Source: CAZKUR01 sp964556005
GTDB lineage: Bacteria; Bacteroidota; Ignavibacteria; Ignavibacteriales; Ignavibacteriaceae
Direction of reading: 5' to 3'
Assembly (NCBI GenBank): GCA_964556005.1
Contig: CAZKUR010000018.1
Span: 1 to 61,952 of the forward strand
Length of the DNA stretch: 61,952 nucleotides
Shown: positions 26,553 through 35,426 of the stretch, piece by piece
Layout of the letters: each line of letters opens with the position of its first letter
Position numbering within the stretch: the first letter of the stretch is position 1
Notes under the pieces: generated by a model
Seen by the model: only the letters and a program-made list of their open reading frames with translations
What the model was told of the DNA's origin: nothing
The model's database searches: none
Program-made: the position numbers and the translations under genes

Positions 26553-27188
26553 ATGGAAGCTGATCCGCATAAAAATGCAGAGATTTGGCACATAGGCAGA
26601 TCAATTGAAAATGCCGGAGCAGTAATGATAATGGTTCACGGAAGAGGTGCGGATGCACAGGATATACTTTCACTCTCCGATGAATTCACAAAGGATGGAA
26701 TTTTTTATATTGCGCCTCAGGCATCGGGCGGCTCCTGGTACCCCAACAGTTTCCTTTCCCCTATCGATTCAAATGAACCCTATTTATCTTCAGCCTTAAA
26801 CTTACTTGGAAAATTAGTGGATGAAACTATAAATAAAGGAATCAGTGCAGATAAAATTTTCTTACTCGGATTTTCACAAGGCGCATGTTTGAGCCTGGAA
26901 TTCGCAGTAAGAAATCCCAAAAAATTCGGTGGAATTTTCGCTTTAAGCGGAGGACTCATCGGACCGTCTATCGATGCGCAAAAATATTCCGGCGATTTCG
27001 ATGGATGCAATGTATTTTTAGGCTGCAGTGAGGTCGATCCGCATATTCCAAAAGCAAGAGTTGATGAAAGTGCAAAAATTTTCGAAAAGTTAAATGCAAG
27101 AGTTGAGAAAAGTTTTTACAAAAATATTGGACATTCAATAAATTATGATGAGATTGAATTTATCAATAAACAGCTGGAAATAATATAA
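26553..27188 (+). CDS. Phospholipase/carboxylesterase-type alpha/beta hydrolase, MhqD-like
   Basis: 211 residues, short alpha/beta hydrolase of the LysoPL/carboxylesterase family. The oxyanion region is MIMVHGRGADAQD. The nucleophile Ser lies in LGFSQGACLSLE, the acid Asp in GCSEVDPHIP and the His in IGHSINYDE. No signal peptide. It is 23 bp behind the dioxygenase gene and likely co-transcribed. The pair could detoxify quinones or similar aromatics. Confidence 0.85.
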   Translation: MEADPHKNAEIWHIGRSIENAGAVMIMVHGRGADAQDILSLSDEFTKDGIFYIAPQASGGSWYPNSFLSPIDSNEPYLSSALNLLGKLVDETINKGISADKIFLLGFSQGACLSLEFAVRNPKKFGGIFALSGGLIGPSIDAQKYSGDFDGCNVFLGCSEVDPHIPKARVDESAKIFEKLNARVEKSFYKNIGHSINYDEIEFINKQLEII

Positions 27189-27216
27189 AAAGGCGGCTGA
27201 AATTCCGCAGCCGCCT
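27184..27216 (-). terminator. Terminator for the minus-strand exported protein gene
   Basis: GC-rich stem AGGCGGCTG (27191-27199) with CAGCCGCCT (27208-27216). On the minus strand a T-run follows directly, while the plus side has only a weak tract. It may end both converging units. Confidence 0.8.
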
Positions 27217-27233
27217 CAAATTTACGATGCTTT

Positions 27234-27683
27234 TTAATTTGATGAATTATTTTTCATTTTTTGTCCACGCCAGACGGGAATTCCGCTTTTATCTCTTAAA
27301 GTCAAAACATCATTCCCTTTTTTAACTTCCGCCGCAATTATAGCAGGTTTATCCTTATAAGTTATCTTAGAGCCGGTAACTTCAATTTGATCACCTTTTT
27401 CAATTTTAACTGACTGTTTATCCAGAAACCATTGTGGTCCTAAATGAACCGGAATTTCTCCGCCATCGGTTTTTAGTGTCAGATGAACTCCCGAATAACC
27501 CCGTTTGCCTGCAAAGTTTTCAACATTCAACACCTCACCCTTTACGGTTTGAACTGTGTTTACATCATACATTCTGTTTTGCCTATTCATCATTTTTCCG
27601 TTTCGATTTTGAGCCGGTAGGACGACGCTGAAAATTAAAACGGTCAAAGAAATATAACCAAGCATGAACGACAGTTTTTTCAT
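27234..27683 (-). CDS. Exported protein with OB-like beta domain, unknown function
   Basis: 149 residues. A signal peptide of about 24 residues ends at VLPAQ. The mature part has VKGEVLNVENF, VHLTLKTDGGEIPVHLGPQWFL and GDQIEVTGSKI, a pattern of short beta strands resembling bacterial OB-fold exported proteins. It ends with a basic, Asn/Ser-rich tail. Function unknown. Transcribed alone, towards the esterase gene, with a strong terminator. AGGAG precedes the start. Confidence 0.6.
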   Translation of the reverse strand: MKKLSFMLGYISLTVLIFSVVLPAQNRNGKMMNRQNRMYDVNTVQTVKGEVLNVENFAGKRGYSGVHLTLKTDGGEIPVHLGPQWFLDKQSVKIEKGDQIEVTGSKITYKDKPAIIAAEVKKGNDVLTLRDKSGIPVWRGQKMKNNSSN

Positions 27684-27884
27684 TTACCTCTCCTTATAAT
27701 TATAATTGATAAATAATTTTTTTTAACCCAAACAATCAATTGAAATGCCATTTGTTTTTCTATTAAATTCTCTAATTAATGAGAAATTAAAATCAAACAT
27801 TCGACAAAAAGGGCTAAGGAAAGGTTTAATCTCGACAAAAATGTTGGTCTATTATTTAACCTTTATTTTCAGTTAAGCCTTTTC

Positions 27885-28607
27885 CTAATCAAAAAGACTC
27901 TCCAATTTTTGATAGCACGAGTGAACTTTATCTATGCTTTCTTTTAATTCATCATCTTTATTCGATTTACAAATTTCCGTTAATTCATTTACTGCGTTTA
28001 ATAAATCGGCAGATAACGAATTGTATTTATTTGTTTTATCTTTAAACATTTCAGGCAGCTTTGCATCTTTAATATTTTGTGCTTTTTGCAAAAAGTCCGG
28101 TGATACTGATTTTATTTTCGCATAATCATTATTGGGTAAATAATGATGATAAATAACATAGAGAATTTTATGAAATTCATTTATTTCAGAAGTTACAGGA
28201 TGAATAATCCGCACAAGATTTTCATAATTGGAATGCAGTTCCTCTGTTGTTTTAAGCAGCAATTGATCATCATTACTCAATGAATATTTAGTGTAATCTT
28301 CTACAGATGATTTAAATTTTTCAATCCCCTTTTCCCAGGCTTCTTTTTTATCCCTAAGAATTCCCGGAAGTTCAACTTTATAAATATCTTCAGCAAGATT
28401 ATTTACCTTTTCAGAATAGGAACGAAGCAAATTAACATCTTTTTTAGGATATGCCTTATGCCAGATAGGATACATCACCCCGTGGAATTTTTTAAGCTGC
28501 GGAATATTTACTTCGGTTTCCCCGCTGTAATTTTCCTGAGCATAATTAAAAGCAACGGCAAATAGGACACAACTTACTATACAGTAATAAAACATTTTTG
28601 TGATCAT
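27885..28607 (-). CDS. Exported helical protein with internal duplication and repeated FH...H motif
   Basis: 240 residues with an N-terminal signal peptide of about 23 residues. The mature part consists of two similar ~100-residue helical halves. Each begins with a related motif: FHGVMYPIWHKAYP and FHKILYVIYHHYLP. Each then has a segment with L...(K/E)LP and a closing helix ending near HS(N/C)Y. The paired histidines at the same place in both halves could bind a metal or haem; this is inference. I do not recognise a named family. It is divergent from the amidoligase operon, 133 bp apart. Confidence 0.65.
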   Translation of the reverse strand: MITKMFYYCIVSCVLFAVAFNYAQENYSGETEVNIPQLKKFHGVMYPIWHKAYPKKDVNLLRSYSEKVNNLAEDIYKVELPGILRDKKEAWEKGIEKFKSSVEDYTKYSLSNDDQLLLKTTEELHSNYENLVRIIHPVTSEINEFHKILYVIYHHYLPNNDYAKIKSVSPDFLQKAQNIKDAKLPEMFKDKTNKYNSLSADLLNAVNELTEICKSNKDDELKESIDKVHSCYQKLESLFD

Positions 28608-28740
28608 ATGATCCCCTGTTAAATTAATTTGGAAATGATTAGCAAAATTATTTATAATTTTACTAAATAAAAATTATTTGATTTAATTTATTCGATGGAA
28701 TTTTTAAAGGAGACCGCAATTAAGTCGTTGAAAATATTTT

Positions 28741-29454
28741 ATGATACCGATAAAAATTAAAACCCAGCCTAACGACAGCACATGCGGCCCAACCAGTCTT
28801 CATGCGGTTTATAATTTTTTTGGCGATAAAATAAAACTAAAAGAAGTGATCTCCCAGGTATCATATATCAATACAGGTGGAACCCTGGCAGTTTTGTTAG
28901 GCCTTCATGCTTTACAAAGGGGTTATACTGCAAAAGTATATACTTACAATCTTAGAATTTTTGATCCTTCATGGTTTAATCATTCTGCCACTGATCTCCA
29001 GACCAAGTTATATGAACAATTAAAACATAAAAAAGGGAAAAAATTTGAAGAATCTACTAAAGCTTATATTAGATTTTTAAAGTTCGGAGGCAAAATTTTA
29101 CAGGCGGATTTAACTTCATCAGTACTTAAACATTATTTTAACAAAGGATTACCTGTAATTGCAGGCTTAAGTGCAACCTATCTATATAATTCCAAAAGAG
29201 AATTTCAGGAAAGAAACGACAAATCCGTTTATGACGATATTAAAGGAATACCCGTCGGACATTTTGTTGTCCTCTGTGGTTATGACAAAGAAAAGAAACA
29301 TGTTGTTGTGGCTGATCCCTATTCCGAAAATCCCTTCTCCGGTGATAATTATTATACTGTAGATGTCAAGCGTCTGTTAAATTCAATCCTTTTAGGAATT
29401 GTAACTTATGATGCCAACCTATTAATTATAGAACCTAAGAAAAAAGAAATATGA
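28741..29454 (+). CDS. C39-like papain-fold cysteine peptidase, first gene of the amidoligase operon
   Basis: 237 residues, no signal peptide. Papain-fold catalytic positions are Cys15 in NDSTCGPTSLHAVY, His174 in PVGHFVVLCGY and Asp192 in VVVADPYSENP. The central part (about 60-135) is less conserved. The gene overlaps the RimK-like ligase by 4 bp (ATGA), so translation is coupled. Family C39-like enzymes free of transporter domains occur with RimK-like ligases, where they may process or deconjugate the peptide product. AAGGAG occurs about 30 bp before the start, too far for a normal ribosome site. Confidence 0.82.
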   Translation: MIPIKIKTQPNDSTCGPTSLHAVYNFFGDKIKLKEVISQVSYINTGGTLAVLLGLHALQRGYTAKVYTYNLRIFDPSWFNHSATDLQTKLYEQLKHKKGKKFEESTKAYIRFLKFGGKILQADLTSSVLKHYFNKGLPVIAGLSATYLYNSKREFQERNDKSVYDDIKGIPVGHFVVLCGYDKEKKHVVVADPYSENPFSGDNYYTVDVKRLLNSILLGIVTYDANLLIIEPKKKEI

Positions 29455-30920
29455 AAACTATTGTTGTTGTCAATAATCCAAAAGACTGGTCTTTTGATAT
29501 TGAAGGTATTGAGATTGCTGCGGCAAAAAATTATTTAACAGAAAATAAATATTCCGAAATTCCTTCAGCAAGAATTTTTAATCTTTGCAGAACTTACAAG
29601 TATCAAACAACCGGGTACTATGTTTCACTTCTTGCAGAAGCGCGCGGGCACAGGGCATTCCCGAGTATTTCAACGATCCTGGATTTTAAATCCTCAACCA
29701 TCATCCGAACAATTTCAGATGATATAGACAGCTTGATTCAATCGAGCTTAAGGAAAATAACATCGAAGGAATTTGTTTTAAGCATTTATTTTGAACAGAA
29801 TACGGCAAAGCAGTACGAAAAACTAAGTAAACAGCTTTATAATCTTTTCCAGGCGCCGCTGCTTCGTGCGAGCTTCATTCATAATAAGAAATGGATACTC
29901 CAAAACATTTCACCGATCCCGGTCAATGAAATCCCGGAAAGTCACAAACCATACTTAGAGGAATTCGCAAAAGCATACTTTGCTAAGAAAAGAATAAGCT
30001 CTACCAGAATATCAAGATCAGAATATGACCTTGCAATACTATATAACCCGGATGAAAAAGAGCCGCCTTCGGATAGCAGAGCTATAAAAAAGTTTATTGA
30101 AGCTGCTGAAGAATTAGACATCAGGTGTGAATTAATAACTAAAGACGATTACAGCAGCATCCCCGAATTCGATGGTTTATTTATCAGGGAAACCACTGCT
30201 GTAAATGATCATACTTACAGGTTTTCAAGGCGTGCTTTTACGGAAGGCTTAGTAGTAATTGATGATCCCTGGTCGATATTAAAATGTACGAATAAAGTTT
30301 ATTTAGCCGAGCTGCTTTTTCTCTCTAAAATCCCTACACCAAAATCTCTAATTGTTCATAAAGATAATATTAATATTGTAGATAAAGAACTCGGTCTTCC
30401 CTGCGTGCTTAAGCAGCCCGACAGTTCCTTCTCACAGGGTGTTACTAAAGTTGAGTTAAAAGAACAATTAAAGCCGTCGGTAGAAAAATTGCTTGAGTCA
30501 TCCGATTTAATCATTGCTCAAGAATACACGCCAACGGAATTCGATTGGAGAGTGGGTGTGCTCGATAGAAAACCTCTCTATGCCTGTAAATATTTTATGG
30601 CTAAAGGTCACTGGCAGATTTACAACTGGAACAGTAAAAGCAGGAACACCGGTGCATATGAAACTATCCCCCTTAAAAACGTACCGCACTCCATACTCTC
30701 AACAGCTATCAAAGCAGCCGGATTGATTGGCGACGGTTTTTATGGAGTCGATTTAAAAGAGATAAACGGCAAACCGTTTGTCATAGAGATCAACGACAAC
30801 CCGAGCATTGACAGCGGAGTTGAAGACCATGTATTAAAAGACGAGTTATATTTGAAAATTATCCAATCAATCAAGGAAAGAATGGACAACATAAGCAAAC
30901 AAAAGGAACTTCATTTATGA
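29451..30920 (+). CDS. RimK-like ATP-grasp amidoligase with N-terminal RLAN-type domain
   Basis: 489 residues. The first ~200 residues resemble the RLAN domain (RimK-like ATP-grasp N-terminal), with SARIFNLCRTYKYQTTGYYV and LLAEARGHRAFPS. The rest is an ATP-grasp ligase: LFIRETTAVNDHTYRFSR, CTNKVYLAELL, LPCVLKQPDSSFSQGVTKV, DWRVGVLDRKPLYACKY and metal ligands in FVIEINDNPSIDSG. RimK relatives add amino acids, often glutamate, to a carboxylate via acyl-phosphate. It overlaps its neighbours on both sides by 4 bp. Substrate unknown; a peptide or small metabolite is expected from the companions. Confidence 0.88.
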   Translation: MKTIVVVNNPKDWSFDIEGIEIAAAKNYLTENKYSEIPSARIFNLCRTYKYQTTGYYVSLLAEARGHRAFPSISTILDFKSSTIIRTISDDIDSLIQSSLRKITSKEFVLSIYFEQNTAKQYEKLSKQLYNLFQAPLLRASFIHNKKWILQNISPIPVNEIPESHKPYLEEFAKAYFAKKRISSTRISRSEYDLAILYNPDEKEPPSDSRAIKKFIEAAEELDIRCELITKDDYSSIPEFDGLFIRETTAVNDHTYRFSRRAFTEGLVVIDDPWSILKCTNKVYLAELLFLSKIPTPKSLIVHKDNINIVDKELGLPCVLKQPDSSFSQGVTKVELKEQLKPSVEKLLESSDLIIAQEYTPTEFDWRVGVLDRKPLYACKYFMAKGHWQIYNWNSKSRNTGAYETIPLKNVPHSILSTAIKAAGLIGDGFYGVDLKEINGKPFVIEINDNPSIDSGVEDHVLKDELYLKIIQSIKERMDNISKQKELHL

Positions 30921-32152
30921 GTGATTTCCTGCATCTTTTTAAGGGATACGGTATTGAACTGGAATACATGATCGTATCCAAAAACAATCTTTCCGTAAAC
31001 CCTATAGCCGATAAATTGATTTATGAAGCAGTCAATGAATTTACTTCCGATGTTGAATTCGGCAGCATGGCATGGTCGAATGAACTTGTACTTCATGTTA
31101 TTGAATTTAAAACAAACGGGCCCGCAGTTAAACTAAACGGGCTTGAAAATTCATTTCATGAACAGGTTCTGAAAGCAAATAAGCTGCTTGAAAAATTTGA
31201 CTCGATTTTGCTTCCGACAGGTTCTCATCCTTTTATGAATCCCTTTAATGAAACAAAACTTTGGCCTTATGAAAATAATTTCATATATGAATCGTACAAC
31301 AAAATTTTTGACTGCAGGGGCCATGGCTGGTCGAATCTGCAAAGCATTCATTTAAATCTTCCATTTTTTAACGATTCGGAATTTGCAAAGCTGCACGCAG
31401 CGATAAGAATTCTTTTGCCGATAATTCCTGCATTATGTGCTAGTTCTCCTATTCTTGACGGAAAGCCGACAGGATTTATGGATTCACGGCTGGAAGCTTA
31501 CAGGAATAACCAGAATAAAATTTCTTCTATAAGCGGGAAAGTAATTCCAGAAAGAGTTTATTCGAAGGAAGATTATGAATCGAAGATTTTAAATAAAATT
31601 TATTCCGATATCTCCCCGTTTGATCATGAAAAAATTCTGCAGCACGAATGGATAAATTCGCGCGGTGCAATTGCAAGATTTGAAAGAAACACAATTGAAA
31701 TCCGTATTATCGATATGCAGGAATCACCCGCTGCCGATATTGCAGTAATTCAATTTATAGTTAGTGCCGTCAAAGCATTAATTCACCAAAGATGGATTAG
31801 TTTTGAAGAACAAAAAAAATGGGACGAAAATAAACTTTCAAAAATATTTCTTAATGCAATAAAATACGCTGATGATTGTTTTATATCCGATAAAGAATAT
31901 CTTTCTGTATTCGGAATCAATACCAATAAAATGAAGGCAATTGATTTGTGGAGATCTATTTTTGATCAACTTAAAAGCGATTATCCTTTCGATGATAATT
32001 CTACAAAATGCTTGCAAGTGTTATTTCAGCAAGGCTCTCTTTCCAAGCGTATTTTAAAAGCCTTGAAAGAAGATTACTCAAGAAATAATTTGACTGAAGT
32101 TTACCGAAGGCTTTCCGAAACACTTCAAAAAAATGAAATGTTCATTCCGTAA
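30917..32152 (+). CDS. GCS2-type glutamate-cysteine-ligase-like amidoligase
   Basis: 411 residues of the carboxylate-amine ligase group related to glutamate-cysteine ligase type 2, with a glutamine-synthetase-like fold. The start motif YGIELEYMIV corresponds to the family GxExE metal-binding strand. Later come VIEFKTNGPA, CRGHGWSNLQSIHLNLPF and a C-terminal AIARFERNTIEIRIIDMQE strand set. Such enzymes activate a glutamate-like side chain and couple it to an amine. It overlaps the RimK-like gene by 4 bp and is followed 2 bp later by the amidohydrolase gene. It probably makes a gamma-linked intermediate; this is inference. Confidence 0.85.
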   Translation: MSDFLHLFKGYGIELEYMIVSKNNLSVNPIADKLIYEAVNEFTSDVEFGSMAWSNELVLHVIEFKTNGPAVKLNGLENSFHEQVLKANKLLEKFDSILLPTGSHPFMNPFNETKLWPYENNFIYESYNKIFDCRGHGWSNLQSIHLNLPFFNDSEFAKLHAAIRILLPIIPALCASSPILDGKPTGFMDSRLEAYRNNQNKISSISGKVIPERVYSKEDYESKILNKIYSDISPFDHEKILQHEWINSRGAIARFERNTIEIRIIDMQESPAADIAVIQFIVSAVKALIHQRWISFEEQKKWDENKLSKIFLNAIKYADDCFISDKEYLSVFGINTNKMKAIDLWRSIFDQLKSDYPFDDNSTKCLQVLFQQGSLSKRILKALKEDYSRNNLTEVYRRLSETLQKNEMFIP

Positions 32153-32154
32153 CC

Positions 32155-32865
32155 ATGTCAAAAATAATAATTACGTGTGAACACGGCGGGAATAAAATCC
32201 CATTAGAGTTCCGGAATTTATTCAAGGAGTATCGAGATCTCTTAAATTCTCATAGAGGATTCGATGAAGGTGCATTAAAGCTTGCCGAAAAAATAGCTAA
32301 CACAAATTCCGATTATTTTAAATTTTCTACCACAAGCAGACTTTTGGTTGAGCTAAACCGTTCGCCGAATAGTAAAAATCTCTTTTCAACGGTTACAAAA
32401 AATTTAAATGAAAGATTAAAAAAAGAAATTTTAAAAGAATATTATTTCCCGTTTCGCATTGAAGTGGAAAATGAAATAAAAAAATGGATTTACAACAAAC
32501 AGAATGTAATTCATTTTTCAATTCACACTTTTACACCGATTCTAAATAATAAAATACGGGATACCGATATTGGACTTTTGTATGATCCTAAATCAGAAAA
32601 TGAAAAGAAATTTTGCAGAGCACTAAAAACGAATCTTAATATTCTTGAACCAGGCATCCGTATCAGGTTCAATTATCCGTATTTAGGAATTTCGGACGGC
32701 CTAACAAGTTACCTTCGAAAAATTTTTCCTTCAAACAGCTACATGGGAATTGAAATAGAAGTAAATCAAAAATTTCCATTAGATGATTCCCTGGGGTGGT
32801 CGAGAATGCTTAAAATATTTCCAAAAGTTTTGCAAAAAACTTTAATTTCTCGAAATAAAGACTAA
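32155..32865 (+). CDS. N-formylglutamate amidohydrolase-like zinc hydrolase
   Basis: 236 residues of the FGase family. Motifs: IITCEHGGNKIPLEF near the N terminus (metal-binding Glu/His), LNSHRGFDEGALKLA, RLLVELNRSP, and VIHFSIHTFTP with further metal ligands. The classical enzyme removes formate from N-formylglutamate in histidine breakdown, but no hut genes are here. In this operon it more likely cleaves an amide of the ligase product. It is the last gene; an AT-only palindrome lies 15 bp after the stop, not a convincing terminator. Confidence 0.85.
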   Translation: MSKIIITCEHGGNKIPLEFRNLFKEYRDLLNSHRGFDEGALKLAEKIANTNSDYFKFSTTSRLLVELNRSPNSKNLFSTVTKNLNERLKKEILKEYYFPFRIEVENEIKKWIYNKQNVIHFSIHTFTPILNNKIRDTDIGLLYDPKSENEKKFCRALKTNLNILEPGIRIRFNYPYLGISDGLTSYLRKIFPSNSYMGIEIEVNQKFPLDDSLGWSRMLKIFPKVLQKTLISRNKD

Positions 32866-33104
32866 AATCCAATTTTTACACAAAAATTTTTGTACCAATT
32901 TCAGACAGATTTTCAATTTCTTACAGTAAACTTTGCTGATTGTGAAAAGTACATATTACCGAAATTTCATGTACTAAAATTTCACGAAGAATTTTTTACC
33001 TCTTCATTCTTGGCACTTCCATTGTCTTAAACAAATGGAAAAATAAAGGAATCTTCAAATTCAATGTTAAGTGAAAAATAAAAATAAATGAAGGGAAATA
33101 AAAT

Positions 33105-33674
33105 ATGAAAAACTTAATATTTGTGCTATTACTTGGGGTGCTAATAACATTTGGATGCTCAAATAATAATTCCATAACTAATCCTGTAGTTGGACAAAAA
33201 AATCAAAAATCATGGATTAAATTACCGCCAACCGCAGGTCTTAAAACAGAAACTCAGTATACTGAAGGCGCCTGGATTACTGCAAATAAAGGCGGAAACG
33301 TACAATTAAACAAGGTTGTAAATATTGAACCTTTCGGCCAATTGAACATGGTTGCAAAATTAACGGTACCACCGGATGCTTTCCATGGCGTTGATTCATT
33401 ATATTTTACAGTTATTTTGGATGATGAGACTTGCACAGCCACCTTCACTCCTTCTCCTTATGTTTTTGATGAACCGCTGGAGTTCGATTTAACTTATAAC
33501 GGAGTGGATTTGACAGGCGTCGATCCGGATTCAGTAGGTTTTGCGTATTTAGCTGAAGACGGTGAGATTGTAAACGCTGATTATGATCAACTTACAGTTC
33601 ATGTCGATCAGGGAAAAATCAGTGTAAAAAATGCAGTACTTCATCATTTTTCAAGATACGGTTTTGTAAGGTAA
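33105..33674 (+). CDS. Lipoprotein with beta-sandwich domain, unknown function
   Basis: 189 residues. A lipoprotein signal ends in LITFGC, with Cys18 as the predicted lipid-attachment site, followed by an Asn/Ser linker. The mature part has repeated beta strands (VNIEPFGQLNMVAKLTVPP, SLYFTVILDDETCTATFTP) and a Val/Asp-rich end. It resembles ZU5-like or similar sandwich domains of Bacteroidota surface lipoproteins, but I cannot name it. It stands alone between the amidoligase operon and the TPR gene. Confidence 0.65.
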   Translation: MKNLIFVLLLGVLITFGCSNNNSITNPVVGQKNQKSWIKLPPTAGLKTETQYTEGAWITANKGGNVQLNKVVNIEPFGQLNMVAKLTVPPDAFHGVDSLYFTVILDDETCTATFTPSPYVFDEPLEFDLTYNGVDLTGVDPDSVGFAYLAEDGEIVNADYDQLTVHVDQGKISVKNAVLHHFSRYGFVR

Positions 33675-34016
33675 AATAATTTTACAAAAACATTTTTGTT
33701 CTGTAAAAATATATGAATTTCAAAAATGCGTTTCATTTTAAGAAAGATGATAATTCATTTTTTCGAACGAATTTAATTTAAAAAGAATTATGTGATTAAA
33801 AACGAGATCTCATAAAAAACGGCATATTAGTTGACTTAAATGCTTTGAACAGAAAAGCTCGTAATAATGAACTGCAAATTAACTGTTGAATTATTCTATT
33901 TCTGATCCTTGAAGTCTTGATTCATCCTCTAAATATGCAGAAGCCAGAAACACAGAATAATAAATCAGGATCGCATGAGCTTCAAAACGTTGCAGAAAAT
34001 TTTAAGGCTATAAGAA
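33675..34016. other. 342-bp intergenic region
   Basis: Begins with an AT-only imperfect hairpin after the lipoprotein stop (33680-33712), of doubtful terminator value. A short ORF of 32 codons from ATG 33936 runs across the following gene's start in another frame; it is discussed under findings. No consensus promoter was seen. Confidence 0.4.
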
Positions 34017-35255
34017 TTGAACACAATATTTAATAAAAAACTTATACTTAACGATTTGCTGAAGGATTTCTTCGATAAAGCGGAAATCTTGGAACTCTCG
34101 AAAAATTTTATCTATACGATTAGTGGGAAAAAACCGCCATCGAAAAACTTAACGGGCATTTCCAAAGAGCAGATAGAAATTGAACTGAATGAAGGTAATT
34201 TCCGCATTGGAATCGATCTGTTAATTACCTTCGGAGAATCAAAATTACTTAAAAATAAATTTTTTGAATTTTTACTTTCGTTAGGACAATTTGCCATCAC
34301 TGCCGGTGAATTTGCACTCGCGATCGATATAAATGAAAAAATACTCGCACAAACCAGGAACCAAAGTGAATTCAACAGCATTATTGCAAACTCTTATTTT
34401 TCATTAGCAGATCTTCAAAGCAGACAAGCACAGTGGGAACAATGTTTTAAAAATGCAAAAAAAGCCACTGCTATCTTTCAAGAAATAAAAGACAATAAAG
34501 GATTTGCCGGATGTCAAAATCTTCTTGGAACAGTTTACGGTGATCTGGGCGACCTAAAAAAAGCGAAAGAATATTTCGAAGATTGCTTAACTTTACTGGA
34601 GCAAGAAAAAGACAACGTACTCCTGGGCAAAGTTGAAATAAACCTGGGAATAATTAATAACATCCAGGGTAATTTTGATCTTGCATTGTCATATTACAGA
34701 AGAGCATTGCTGAGCTTTGAGAAAATCCCCGACATCAGGAGAGTTGCTGAAATCAGGCACAATATGGGAATGACCTTTTTGAAAAAAAACGAATTCGATG
34801 CTGCAATCTCCGAATTTGATAAAAGTATTTCGGCTTCATTGCAAGCCGGGTTCCTTCCTTCTTTGGGAATCACCTATGTCAGTAAAGCTTATGCATTCAC
34901 ATTGATGCACGATTTTACTTTAGCCGAAGCATTCAGCGATAAGGCTATGGAAATCTGCTATAAAACCAATGACAAGCTTTCTATCGCCGAGATATATAAA
35001 GTAAAAGGCATAATCCAAAAGCATTTGACCAATTACCAGTTGGCCGAAAACTTTTTACTCACCAGTCTTCGAATAAATAAAGAGCACAATAACAGCTTAA
35101 ATGAAGCCGAAACTTTATATGAACTCGGATTATTATATAAAGAAATGGACAAAAAAACCGAAAGTAAAAATTATTTTAATGCTGCCATAAAATATTTCAA
35201 AAAAATTAACGCTTCAATCGAAATCAAGAGCCTACAAGCTTTAATCGAAGAATAG
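34017..35255 (+). CDS. Tetratricopeptide-repeat protein
   Basis: 412 residues, no signal peptide. About six to seven TPR motifs fill residues 95-400, e.g. GTVYGDLGDLKKAKEYFEDC, LGIINNIQGNFDLALSYY and LYELGLLYKEMDKKTESKNY. The first ~90 residues do not form TPRs. The ORF opens with TTG, six codons after an in-frame stop-limited edge, with AAGG nine bases upstream; no ATG lies nearby in frame. It probably acts as a protein-interaction scaffold, perhaps for the adjacent two-component system. A frameshift at the 5' end is possible. Confidence 0.75.
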   Translation: MNTIFNKKLILNDLLKDFFDKAEILELSKNFIYTISGKKPPSKNLTGISKEQIEIELNEGNFRIGIDLLITFGESKLLKNKFFEFLLSLGQFAITAGEFALAIDINEKILAQTRNQSEFNSIIANSYFSLADLQSRQAQWEQCFKNAKKATAIFQEIKDNKGFAGCQNLLGTVYGDLGDLKKAKEYFEDCLTLLEQEKDNVLLGKVEINLGIINNIQGNFDLALSYYRRALLSFEKIPDIRRVAEIRHNMGMTFLKKNEFDAAISEFDKSISASLQAGFLPSLGITYVSKAYAFTLMHDFTLAEAFSDKAMEICYKTNDKLSIAEIYKVKGIIQKHLTNYQLAENFLLTSLRINKEHNNSLNEAETLYELGLLYKEMDKKTESKNYFNAAIKYFKKINASIEIKSLQALIEE

Positions 35256-35426
35256 TTTATTTTCTCTTTCTCCCGCCTATTGTTAATTTAACATTTTTAT
35301 TTATCCCGCAATCCTATTGATTCGAAATTCGAATTGAGTCTAATAGTTACTTCTTTATTTTAAATTTGTGATTTTTTTGTTACAATTATTTTTTATTTTC
35401 ATTTCATTAAATTAAAATATTAAAAA

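Noticed and set aside
32155..32865. FGase gene as part of histidine degradation
   Set aside because: No hutH, hutU or hutI nearby and the gene is coupled to ligases instead.
32880..32893. Perfect 14-bp palindrome ACAAAAATTTTTGT after the amidoligase operon
   Set aside because: Too AT-rich and without loop to serve as a terminator; such palindromes arise by chance at this composition.
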